Below, piece by piece: positions 1-9,638 of a stretch of DNA of 64,000 bases (its first letter is position 1; the number at the start of each line of letters is the position of its first letter). The notes beneath the pieces are model-generated. The model was not told the origin of the DNA. It saw only the letters and a program-made list of their open reading frames with translations, and made no database searches. Both the position numbers and the translations under genes were made by a program. The stretch is taken from NCBI GenBank assembly GCA_037176725.1, contig JAZBRS010000020.1:103682501-103746500 (forward strand), read 5' to 3'. The DNA is from Posidonia oceanica (lineage: Eukaryota > Streptophyta > Magnoliopsida > Alismatales > Posidoniaceae).

Positions 1-831
1 CTCAGCAGTACCGGACTCCCCTAGACCAGATGAGCTCATCACTCTGCAACCAGAAGGTGGGTCTAGGTGGTTTGTGCAGCACATGCCTCACTCAGGCAGT
101 GTAGCAAGTGACAGTACCCAGATCAGCCGCCAATCCAACATGCCCTCCACAAGCACACTAGAAGGCTCAAAGGAGGAAGCACTAGCAGTCCAAGCAGTAG
201 CAGTAGCAGAGCAGAAAGCAGAATCAGTAACAGGATCATCAGTAGCCTCAGTAGCATGGCCATCAGCAGTATCAGTAACAGAATCAGTAAGGCCCTCAGC
301 AGCATCAGCAGAGCACTCAGCAGAATCAGTCAGGCCAGAGCAGACAGAAGAAGTTGCCAGGACGGAGGTCACGCACCGAGGCTACAAGAATACTCGAGTA
401 AGCGTGACCATCCTGAAGCGTCACCAGGGCCAAGCAGTGGAACACATACACTCTTTCGACATCACAAATCCTTCTTTTGAGAAAGAGATCCTCTTGGAAC
501 TTATTGCTTATGGAGAGGAGGATAATACGGGCGAAGATGAGATTGACGAACCATTGCCCGAGTTTCGGCCCTATGACGACGACCCAGAAGGCCCTAACCT
601 CCATGTTGAAGAAGAAACAGAGGTTGTTAATATCGGCACAGCTGAGGAAGTCAGAGAAGTCCGCATCAATGCTCAGCTGTCCCCCCAGGCTCGAGCAGAG
701 TTCATCGCATTCCTAAAGGAATATGCGGATGTCTTCGCCTAGAGTTACGAAGATATGGTTGGCCTTGACATAGAGATAGTGGTGCACAATCTATCCCTGG
801 ATCCAGATGCCAAGCCAGTAAAGCAGAAGCT

Positions 832-1456
832 GAGAAGATGGCGACCGCAGTGGCTGCTTATGATCAAAGAAGAAATCATGAAACAGCACAGAGTCAATTT
901 CCTCAAGGTCGTCCTTTATCCTGAGTGGCTAGCAAACATTGTACCTATGCCCAAGAAAGATGGCCGCGTCCGGATCTGCATCGACTATAGGGACCTGAAC
1001 AAGGCGAGTCCCAAGGACGACTTCCCATTGCCTCACATTGACGTCCTAGTCGACAATACAGCGGGCCACAAGATGCTCTCCTTCATGGACGGCTTTTTTG
1101 GATATAATCAGATCAAAATGGTAGAAGAAGACATGGAAAAGACTTCATTCATCACCCCTTGGGGAATCTTCTGCTACCAAGTTATGCCGTTCGGACTGAA
1201 GAATGCTGGCGCAACCTATCAGAGGGCCATGACTGCACTGTTTCATGACCTCATGCACCAGGAGGTGAAGGTCTATGTAGACGACATGATTGCTAAAACC
1301 AAAGAGCCTGAAGATCATCTTGCCTGTCGGAAGAAGCTCTTTACCCGTCTACGAAAATACAAGCTACGTCTGAACCCCAACAAATGTGTATTTGGGGTGT
1401 CTTCTGGCAAACTACTGGGCTATATTGTTAGCCAAAGGGGGATTGAAGTGGACCGA
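832..1456 (+). other. Reverse transcriptase domain, element A
   Basis: Copies element RNA into cDNA in the virus-like particle. Visible landmarks are the Ty3/gypsy fingers segment with VPMPKKDGRVRICIDYRDLN, motif A (FMDG...GYNQI), FGLKNAGATYQRAM, and the catalytic YVDDM. A 1-nt deletion just before the conserved VDPMKAKA segment (near 1452) breaks the frame. From 1460 homology continues in another frame. Confidence 0.9.
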
Positions 1457-2829
1457 TGAAGGCCAAAGCCATCGTGGATATGCCACCCCCTCGGACTGAA
1501 AAGGAGGTCAGAGGCCTACTTGGGCGTTTACAATACATCAGTCGCTTCATTGCATAGCTAACGCCCATCTGCGAGCCCATATTCAAGCTCCTGAAGAAGA
1601 ATGCGCAGATTCATTGGAGCGAGGAGTGTCAGGCTGCATTTGCCAAGATCAAGCAGCTGCTGATTAAGCCTCCTATCTTGGTTCCCCCCACTCTAGGGAG
1701 ACCCTTGCTTCTCTACCTTTCTACCACGCAGCATTCCATAGGTGTCGTCTTGGGCCAACATGATGAATCTGGTAGAAAGGAGCGCACCATTTACTACCTG
1801 AGCAAGAAGTTCAATTAATGCAAAGCCAGGTACAGTACAATAGAGAAGACCTACCTATCCCTTGTCTGGGCAGCACAGAAACTAAGGCACTACATGATGG
1901 CATACCCAGTTCAGCTCCTATGCCGGCATGATCCTATCAAATTCCTCTTTCAAAAATCGGCCATGGTAGGCAGATGTGTTAAGTGGCAGGTGCTACTATC
2001 TCAGTACGACATCACCTTTGTTACTCAGAAGTCTATGAAGGGCCAAGCTATGGCAGACCATCTTCCTGATCTCCCACTGCCAGAATATCAGCCACTCCAG
2101 ACGCAGTTTCCAGATGAAGACATTCTGTTTGCAATGGAGGACTCTGAAGACAAAGACCTTGAAGATCAGGAGCAATGGCAGTTATACTTCGATGGTGTTG
2201 TGAACAAGAAAGGCCAAGGCGTAGGCGCAGTGCTGACAAGGCCTCAGGGACAGATGATTCCCTTCTCCATGACGCTGACCTTCAGATGCACCAACAATGA
2301 AGTAGAATATGAGGCATGCATCCTAGGACTGAATGTCGCCCTCGAGCATGAGGTGCAGAAGCTGCTGTGCACGGCGATGCTATGCTGGTGATCTCTCAAG
2401 TCAATGGCGAGTGGAAGACGAAAGATCTGAAGCTGCTGCCATATCATGAACACCTGCTAAAGCTGATAGAGCAGTTTGCGAGCATCCGCTTCACATACAT
2501 GAACCGAGCAAGGAACGCATATGCAAATGCGTTAGCAACCCTGGCGTTCGGGCTCAGTATACCTGAAGACAGCACAGTGGATGTATCTGTTACTCGCATT
2601 GGGCAGCCTACACACTGTATGAGCCTTGAAGAGGCAGATCCAACAACAGAGGAGTAGCCCTGGTACAAAGACATAAAAACTTTCCTGGAATCTGGTAGTT
2701 TCCCACCCGGTACCTCAGCAATGGACAAGAGAACTCTGACGCGTCTGGCGTCAAAGTATGTATTGGGGGCGGGACAGTTGTACAAAAGATCATACAATCA
2801 AATACTCCTGCGCTGCCTGAACAAATCAG

Positions 2830-3890
2830 AGGCTGATGCGCTAATGCTTCAAGTACATGCGGGGACCTACGGCCCGCACATGAATGGCATCCTCCTGGCC
2901 AAGAAAATAATGCTGCAAGGATACTACTGGCTCACTATGGAGGCAGACTGCTATTGGTTTGTGCGGAGACGCCATAACTGCCAAGTGCATGGCAACTTTA
3001 TTCGGGCGCCCCCTCAAGAACTGCACAGCATGTCGTCGCCGTGGCCCTTCTCCACCTGGGGGATTGATGTCATTGGCGCCATCCACCCTCCAGCTTCTAA
3101 TGGTCATCGTTACATTCTGGTAGCCATCGATTACTTCACCAAGTGGGTGAAAGCGACCTCTTACAAAACGGTGACTGCCGTGGCTATAGAAAAGTTCAAC
3201 AGAAACAATATCATAGCCCGGTACGGGGTCCCACATGCAATTATATCTGATAATAGCACAAATTTCATTGCTAAGAGGATCAAAGACTATTTGCAGAGCT
3301 TCAGTATCAAGCATCACAGATCCTCGCCTTACCGGCCGTAGATGAACGATGCAGTGGAGTCCGCCAACAAAAATCTAGTCAAAATCCTGAAGAAGATGGC
3401 GGAAACTCATAAGGATTGGCATGACAAGCTTCCTTACGCACTCTAGGCATATAGGACATCTGTCCGGACTTCAACAGGAGCCACCCCATACTCTCTGGTG
3501 TATGGCATGGAGGCAGTGCTGCCCATCGAAGTAGAGATCCCGTCACAACAGATCCTACGCGAAGCTAAGTTGGATGAAGTAGAATGGGTCGAAGACCGCT
3601 GCGTCCAACTGAATCTGATTGATGAGCACAGGCTGCAAGCTATGCATAATGCTCACTACTACCAAAAGAGAATGACCAGGTCTTACTTGAAGAAAGTTCA
3701 GCCAAGAGGCTTCCAGACAGGGGACCTTGTTCTGCGCGCCATTCACTTGCCTGATGGTCAAGGGAAATTCTGACCTAACTGGCGTGGCCCCTTCGTGGTC
3801 AAGCAAGTCTTTTCAGGCGGTGCTGTAACTCTTGAGGATATGGATCAGGTCGAGCAGTCTGAGCCCGTCAACCTCTGCTACCTCAAGAAG
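2830..3890 (+). other. Integrase region, element A
   Basis: Inserts cDNA into the genome. An HHCC zinc-binding segment (Cys pair damaged: RRRHNC), the DDE core (GIDVIG, IISDN, then VESANK after a stop at 3339-3341) and the GPF module (RGPFVVKQVFSGG) can be followed. No chromodomain follows, which argues against a chromovirus. Stops at 3339, 3444 and 3771 make it non-functional. Confidence 0.87.
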
Positions 3891-3902
3891 TACTATCAGT
3901 AG

Positions 3903-5487
3903 CCCAAGGCAGCCCTGTTGCAGACGCTTCCTCCCATCTTTACACTTGCATTCTCGCTCCTTACATTCTCATCCTACCCGCATCTTCTATCATGTCTCTT
4001 ACTTTTATTCTTGAACATTTGCTTATGCTTCTTTTGTCCTTCCCTTACACATCCTTGTCACATTTTGCCCTTTCCATACACCATCTTCAATTTTTCAAAT
4101 CATCATCGTCATCCTCTCAAAACATGCATCATCTCTTTTCAAATCATCATCGTCATCCTCTCAAAACATGCATCATCTTTCTTTCATATCATCATCGTCA
4201 TCCTCCCAAATCATGCATTGCATCTTCTGCCTGGTGATGAAAATCGGAAGTGCTTGCCTGCTCTGGAAGGAGTCCACCTTGCCTCACCCGGCACTACTCA
4301 GATGTCTTAGCTAGTGAGGGAGCCACCACCCATCAGGACAGGCGAACTGCTTAAACTCATAAGGACATACACCTCTGAGGGAGAAAAAATGCTAGGATGT
4401 GAGTTCAGAAAAAAATGAGAATAGACATCTAGGCTTGGGCACATCAAAAGGAATAGAAGGCGAAGCCAGAAGCCGGCCCTAGAGATAGGGGTGTGCAGTC
4501 TAACCTTGCTCCTTCTACCCATCACATGGCAAACCCAAAGCCCACATCCATTACAACCCAAACACCCTCCTTTTTACCTCCAAAATGGGGATAGCAAAAG
4601 CCTGTGAAAAAAAAAAGGAGAAAAAGAAATCAAACAAGCAAACAAAAAAAAAAAAAGAAGGAGAAAAAGCAAGCAAAGAAAAGAATAAAGAAAAAAGAAA
4701 AAAGGGAAAAGGGTTAGACAAGAATCAGCCCGAAAATACAGGCAATATCATCCCCCCGTACCTTACAAGAGATCCAAGGGTGTAAGCCTAAAAAGGTCCA
4801 CCACCCCCCTCCAAAAAAACAAGCACTTACCATGTCCTAGCCAGGGGCAGAGAAAGCCTGCACACCCATGAGGGAGAAAACCAAAAGAGAGCAGAAAGAG
4901 TAGGTGTAGGTCCTGAGAGTTCGGCAAGTAGCCTGTCGTCACCACACCACCACCTGTATACTGCCAACACCCGTTCTGAAGTGCCGCCAGCAAGCTAAGA
5001 GTCCAAGTAGGGCCCAGTGAGTCAGGGACCACCTCCTTCCTCTGCAGTAGGCACCAAAGCACTCCGTATGCTGAGGGTGCTATAGCATACTAATCATTTC
5101 TAAAGCATATCAACCTGCATCATGCATACATGCACCTCCAGTCATCCCTTCCTTCTTCACAATCATTCCGCTCTGCAACTTGCCTCGACTCTGAGACAGT
5201 ACTTCTTGCCAAGCATGCGTTGACGCCGTTCGAACTGTACTGGTCCAGATCTCCTATCAGTCCTTGCCCCCGTGTCCACAAGATTGCTACAGATTTCCCC
5301 TGCTTATGCATGCTTAGCTGCTGTATTCTGATATTAACTGCCGTATATTATTGAACTGCTTTATCAGCCTCAAATTCTGCTTTCTGTTAAAGATTATATG
5401 CCTGCGTGAACTGACTGTCTACAGTATTGATAACAGGTACCTTCAAGCATCTGCAACGTCTGCCTACATCACCCAGCGGCCTGTGCC
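3903..5487 (+). other. Spacer between pol and extra ORF, element A, with A-rich polypurine tract
   Basis: No conserved coding. It has a C/T-rich stretch with three near-copies of an ATCATCGTCATCCTC unit (about 4095-4205), a block conserved in all three elements (about 4225-4330, with GGAGTCCACC and GTGAGGGAGCCACC), and a polypurine tract of over 100 bases (about 4600-4715). Just upstream of the extra ORF is a conserved ATAACAG/GTACC (near 5440), a possible splice acceptor for a subgenomic mRNA. The same order is seen in B (33493-34843) and C (47533-48925). Confidence 0.7.
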
Positions 5488-6690
5488 ATGGGATACCCTA
5501 CTCTTGAAACCTCAGTGCACTGTTCTGAAGCCCTGTGGGGCTGGATTGGCAAGCTTACTCAAGAAGACTGCGAGAAGCTGCGCCTCTGGGGCATACCTGC
5601 AAAACTGCTGAAAGCGGCTGATGTCGAAGTGAGCCGTCACCTTTTGTGCGCTACCGCAAGATTCTGGAAGCCGGCGCACCATGTCTTCCGCTTCGGAAGA
5701 ACTGAACTGACACCTACTCTGGAGGAGGTGCGCCGCATCTGTGGCTTCTCTACGCTGATGGGACCGCCCATTTTCATGAGGCACGACAAGTACATAGCGG
5801 TCCTCTGCAAGCTATCTGGGCTATCTACTGACCGGTGCTAGCAAAGACTAATCTGCACCAATGGCCCCACGCCCATGCTGTGCCTGCACTACTTCGATGA
5901 GATCATAGACAAGCGCGCTAAACTCGGAGATGATCTGTGGCTTCGGGGATTTGTCACCCGATTTCTGGGAGAGCTAATATTCACTCATGGCCAGATGACA
6001 GTCGCGATAGAAATTGCTGAAATCGCACTAGCTATGGTGACTAGGCAGATCGACCTGGCACCAGTCGTCTTGGCTGAAACATACTGCGGACTGGACCGCA
6101 TCTCCCACCGCTGCCGCCACTTCCACAGTTGCGGAGTGCTAGTACAAATCTGGCTGGCTGCACACCTTGAACTGAACTTACTGTGCCCCCAGGGCCACGT
6201 CATTGAAACATACTGCAACAGCGGCCACGCCAGGACAATCAAAAAAGTCCCTGAAGAATACAAGAAGCTATCTAAGCTGACGGACGACGCCGTCACGTGG
6301 CGCATCATTCCATCTGCGACTGAGCCTTTCACTATCTTCTTTGATACCCGCGATGCACGACTTGTGGTGCTGCCTGGATTTATCGGAGGCTTGGAGTATC
6401 ACCTCATCCGGGTCATGCGGCAGTTCGGCCTCCAGCAGGGCGCTTTCATAGACAACACAGCCCCAAGGCTCCTTCAAGCATATCCTTATGGGTCAACATC
6501 TGCTACAACTAAGCTGGCTGATCTTATGCAGCATGGAGTGCGATCTACTGACCTGGCATCTACACGAGGCTCGGGATGCACTCCCGAATATCTGACGAAG
6601 GTACAAGCATTCTAGCCTATCAATGAGATACCTCCTGGCGCTCCTCAATTCCCTAACTCCTGAAAGGCAAAGAAAGCCCAGACCGACTAG
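5488..6690 (+). pseudogene. Extra ORF of element A (DUF7745 / plant-mobile-domain-like), 400 codons, disrupted
   Basis: Located downstream of pol, same strand, where retroviruses carry env. It starts MGYPTLETSVHCSEALWGW and would run 400 codons to TAG 6688-6690. Stops in this copy: 5839-5841 (CAG to TAG), near 6613 (Trp to TAG) and near 6661 (Gly to TGA). Conserved features are FWKPAHHVFRFGRTELTPTL, RRICGF, a helical-looking middle (FLGELIFTHG, VAIEIAEIAL, LAPVVLAETY) and HRCRHFH with a Cys/His cluster. The FW.P...F.FG..EL.PT.EE pattern resembles the plant DUF7745 family and more broadly plant mobile domains; this assignment rests on memory of the pattern. No signal peptide or transmembrane segment is seen, so it is not an envelope protein. 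Function unknown. Confidence 0.8.
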
Positions 6691-7158
6691 AGCGTCCATG
6701 TAACTGCCTGCCTATCTTATGCTGTAAACTTTTGGCCTGCCACAGGCATGTAATCAAGTTCAATCAATACAAAGGCGTTCTGAGCCACCTGTTGCATTCC
6801 AAATCTGCTACAAGTGCATGCATGATCATATCAATCATATCTGCAGGGCCCCTGGCCAAACTTGTTGCCAAACACTGCAGGAAAGTCCTCATCAATCAAC
6901 CCAAGTGCTAACCCACGCCGTCTGAGCAAGCAAAGCTGTCGAGCACCGTCATCCGGATCTTTATCAGCGGGCTGGCACCCCCAACTACCTGGTGATAGGT
7001 CCGTCAACCTGTCATCCTTGGCTGGCACCCCCAACTGCCCGACGATAGGTCCGTCAACCTGTCATCATCCTCGGGCTGGTACCCCAAACTACTCGTCTGG
7101 CAAACAGGACAGTTTTGTCTTCATCCTCTGCTTTTGATGCCAAGGACGCGCTAGCCAA
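6691..7158 (+). other. 3' untranslated spacer of element A between extra ORF and hairpin arrays
   Basis: No coding capacity. It contains a short tandem duplication of a GGCTGGCACCCCCAACTRCC unit around 6968-7090, and is otherwise unique sequence conserved in parallel positions of B (36047-36425) and C (45955-46329). Confidence 0.6.
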
Positions 7159-7185
7159 CCCCTGGTATCATCCTGATACCAGGGG
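7159..7185. repeat. 12-bp perfect hairpin, element A
   Basis: CCCCTGGTATCA, loop TCC, TGATACCAGGGG: a perfect 12-bp inverted repeat with a 3-base loop. The homologous hairpin is perfect in B (36426-36452) and has one mismatch in C (45928-45954). It marks the start of the hairpin-repeat region in each element. Confidence 0.9.
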
Positions 7186-7289
7186 CATCTTTTGATCGTC
7201 CCTTGGTATCATTCTCCCTCTCTTTCCCTCATGATATTCCTGGTATCATGGGATGGTTCGCCCTCGCGAAACCCATTTCCTTGCCGGCC

Positions 7290-7891
7290 GATAAGTCCGA
7301 TATCTTATCATCTCTTTCCCTTTGCCGGTCGATAAGTCCGATATCTTATCACTCCTTCATCCTCTCTTTGCCGGCCGATAAGTCCGATATCTTATCATTC
7401 TATTCGTTTATTCATTTACCGGCCGATAAGTCCGATATCTTATCATCTCTCTCCCTTTGTCGGTCGATAAGTCTGATATCTTATCATTCCTTCATCCTCT
7501 CTTTGCCGGCCGATAAGTTCGATATCTTATCATTCTATTCTTTTATTCATTTGCCGGCCGATAAGTCCGATATCTTATCATCTCTTTCCCTTTGCCAGCC
7601 GATAAAGTCCAATATCTTATCATTCCTTTACCTTCTCTTTGCCGGCCGATAAGTCCGATATCTTATCATTCTATTCTTTTATTCATTTGCCGGCCGATAA
7701 GTCTGATATCTTATCATCTCTCTCCCTTTGCCGGCCAATAAGTCCGATATCTTATCATTCCTTCATCCCCTCTTTACCGGCCGATAAGTCCGATATCTTA
7801 TCATTCTATTCTTTTATTCATTTGCCGACTGATAAGTCCGATATCTTATCACCCCTTTCCCTTTGCCGATCGATAAGTCCGATATCTTATC
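7290..7891. repeat. Type-1 hairpin array, element A (14 copies)
   Basis: Fourteen copies of GATAAGTCCGATATCTTATC or a close variant, spaced about 40-48 bases apart. Each is an inverted repeat with arms GATAAG/CTTATC and an 8-base loop. Copies begin near 7290, 7331, 7376, 7423, 7466, 7511, 7559, 7601, 7647, 7697, 7737, 7783, 7830 and 7872. Intervening spacers are C/T-rich. Hypervariable tandem repeats in 3' regions of Tat/Ogre elements are known and can seed satellites. Confidence 0.93.
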
Positions 7892-7904
7892 AATCTTTTT
7901 CTTA

Positions 7905-8113
7905 TCAATCATCTTTCAATCAATCAATCACTCTTTTGCTTATCAATCAATCACTCTTTTTCTTATCGATCAATCAATCAATCACTCTTTTTCTTATCAA
8001 TCAATCCATCAATCAATCAATCACTCTTTTTCTTATCAATCAATCAATCAATCACTCTTTTTCTTATCAATTAATCAATCAATCAATCCATCAATCAATC
8101 AATCAATCAATCA
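7905..8113. repeat. (CAAT)n-type simple repeat, element A
   Basis: Tetranucleotide TCAA/CAAT repeats broken by CTCTTTTTCTTAT units. The same tetranucleotide follows the type-1 array in B and C. Confidence 0.9.
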
Positions 8114-8123
8114 CTGCTCTTTC

Positions 8124-9066
8124 CGGTTGATAGGACCGTAAACTATCATCTTGGGCTGATATCCTATCTAGCCCGCAGTTGTGTTATACGACTGACATCC
8201 AGTAACTGTCCCTCGTAATTGCACTTTCCGGTTGATAGAGCCGTAAAGTATCATTCTCTGGCTGATGATCCAAAACTCATCCTTGGCTGATATCCAAAAC
8301 TATCACTTGCAATTACGTTATACGGCTGATATCCAGTAACTATCCCTTGCAATTGCTCTTTCCGGTTGATAGGACCGTAAACTATCGCTCCCGGTTGATA
8401 GGCCCGTAAACCATCGCTCCCGGTTGATAGGCCCGTAAACTATCGCTTCCGATTGATAGGACCGTAAACTATCACTTGCAATTGCATTATACGGCTGATA
8501 ACCAGTAACTATCCCTCATGATTGCGCTTTTCGGTTGATAGGCCCGTAAACTATCGCTCCCGGTTGATAGGCCCGTAAACTATCGCTGCGCCAATCATGT
8601 TATACAGCTGATATCCAGTAACTATCACTCGCAAATGCTCTTTCCGGTTGATAGGACCGTAAACTATCACTCTCGGTTGATAGGCCCGTAAACTATCGCT
8701 CCCGGTTGATAGGCCCGTAAACTATCGCTTTCGGTTGATAGGACCGTAAACTATCATTCTCTGGCATTTGCGTTATACGGCTGATAACCAGTAACTATCA
8801 CTCATGGATTGTGCTTCCGATTGATAGGACCTTAAACTATCACTCCCAGTTGCTAGGCCCGTAAACTATTGCTTCCGGTTGATAGGACCGTAAACTATCC
8901 TACACAATCATGTTTTACGGCTGATATCCAGTAACTATCACTCACAACTGCTTCCGGTTGATAGGTCTGTAAACTATCACCTCCGGTTGATAGGTCCGTA
9001 AACTAACGCTTCCAATTGATAGGTCCGAAAACTATCGCTTCCGGTTGATAGGACCGTAAACTATTC
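8124..9066. repeat. Mixed hairpin array (types 2-5), element A
   Basis: About 30 short inverted repeats of related design. The commonest is GATAGGACCGTAAACTATC (arms GATAG/CTATC, 9-base loop), with a GCCCG loop variant. Mixed in are GATATCCAGTAACTATC (arms GATA/TATC), GATGATCCAAAACTCATC (arms GATGA/TCATC, 8264-8281) and GATATCCAAAACTATC. All start GAT and end ATC, and the arms change together. Confidence 0.92.
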
Positions 9067-9070
9067 AGTC

Positions 9071-9090
9071 GATAAGTCCGACATCTTATC
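9071..9090. repeat. Lone type-1 hairpin closing the array, element A
   Basis: A single GATAAG...CTTATC unit with loop TCCGACAT sits on the LTR-proximal side of the type-2 array. Equivalents exist in B (38017-38036) and C (17588-17607), so the bookend position is inherited. Confidence 0.85.
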
Positions 9091-9624
9091 ACCCTCTTCG
9101 CGCGGCTTTGTCCCAGGAAGGCAAGGTCCCGCATCCCTTTGCGATGGGAGAGTCGGCCCCTCTCCCTCGCGCACCTTTTTGCTAGCTTGCTCCCCAGGCG
9201 GGGACAAGCTGCACTTTTCTTTCTCGCCTTGTCGCGCAAGTTTGGCCTGCTTGTCGGGTCTTTGCGCCACATCGCGTTCCTCTTTTGGCATTCTTCTTTT
9301 GCATCATCTTTGCACTTTCCTTTTCTAGCACTGCGTACTAGTCCAACATCATCATCATCTTGTGCTACATCAGCATTCTTAGCTGTACTAACTTTTGCAC
9401 TAACACCTGCATTGCATTTTGCAATGGCATGCATTACAGACATTGCATCTCATCCATCTGCAACTGCATTTTGCATTGCGGCAACGAGCTACGACTTTCG
9501 GTGCATCCGCCGAATAAGTAACTCACGCCAATAGCAATCTTCTGCTTCCGTAGGTCAGATGGGGTGTCTTGTCAACCCTGAGCAGCGGCGTTGCTTCGCT
9601 TGACATCAATCAGGGAGGGTCATC
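9091..9624 (+). other. Pre-LTR region and polypurine tract, element A
   Basis: Noncoding. It has a conserved block with GCATCCGCCGAATAAGTAAC-type sequence (near 9500) and then the PPT (AGGGAGGG, about 9612-9619) directly before the LTR. The PPT primes plus-strand DNA synthesis. It lies in the loop side of a conserved stem-loop whose arms are 9559-9568 and 9629-9638. Confidence 0.75.
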
Positions 9625-9638
9625 TGTTGACACCCCAT
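9559..9638 (+). promoter_or_regulatory. PPT / LTR-end stem-loop, element A
   Basis: Outer arms ATGGGGTGTC (9559-9568) and GACACCCCAT (9629-9638, inside the LTR start) pair perfectly. Inner arms CCCTGA (9576-9581) and TCAGGG (9610-9615) also pair. The PPT lies between the inner arm and the LTR terminus. The same architecture is present in B and C. Confidence 0.7.

Larger units (their letters stand above)
2..3902 (+). pseudogene. gag-pol polyprotein, 3' part, element A (linker, RT, RNase H, aRNH, integrase)
   Basis: Reading frame open from base 2, degenerate throughout. It holds the C-terminal half of the protease-RT linker (to 742), RT with YVDD (near 1276-1287), a degenerate first RNase H, the archaeal-type RNase H (about 2170-2560) and integrase (about 2830-3890), ending at TAG 3900-3902. 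Compared with B and C it has stops at about 740 (Trp to TAG), 1555, 1816, 2655, 3339, 3444 and 3771, and 1-nt deletions near 1452 and 2366. RT motif A reads MDGFFGYNQI where the other copies have S or D before GYNQI/YNQI. The last catalytic Asp of aRNH is Asn (near 2527), and one Cys of the integrase zinc finger is Arg (near 2970). It cannot encode an active polyprotein. Confidence 0.93.

Noticed and set aside
3390..3902. Chromodomain after integrase (chromovirus)
   Set aside because: The frame ends soon after the GPF module with YLKKYYQ; no chromodomain motif follows.
4585..4785. A-rich tract as poly(A) tail of a processed retrogene or SINE
   Set aside because: It is at the same site in all three elements, lacks target duplications and is mixed A/G, so it is part of the element.
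5488..6690. Extra ORF as an envelope gene
   Set aside because: The position fits, but I see no signal peptide, transmembrane anchor or fusion segment, and motifs point to an intracellular plant protein family.
7203..8141. Open frames made of ADKSDILSFYSF repeats and INQSINQS repeats
   Set aside because: Translation of the hairpin array and the CAAT repeat.
7290..9066. Regularly spaced palindromic repeats reminiscent of a CRISPR array
   Set aside because: The spacers are themselves repetitive, there are no cas genes, the context is a plant retrotransposon 3' region, and the same array occurs in all three elements.
9071..9624. Possible host gene fragment captured next to the LTR (open frames 9003-9534)
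   Set aside because: The block is homologous to the same position in B and C and shows no conserved frame.
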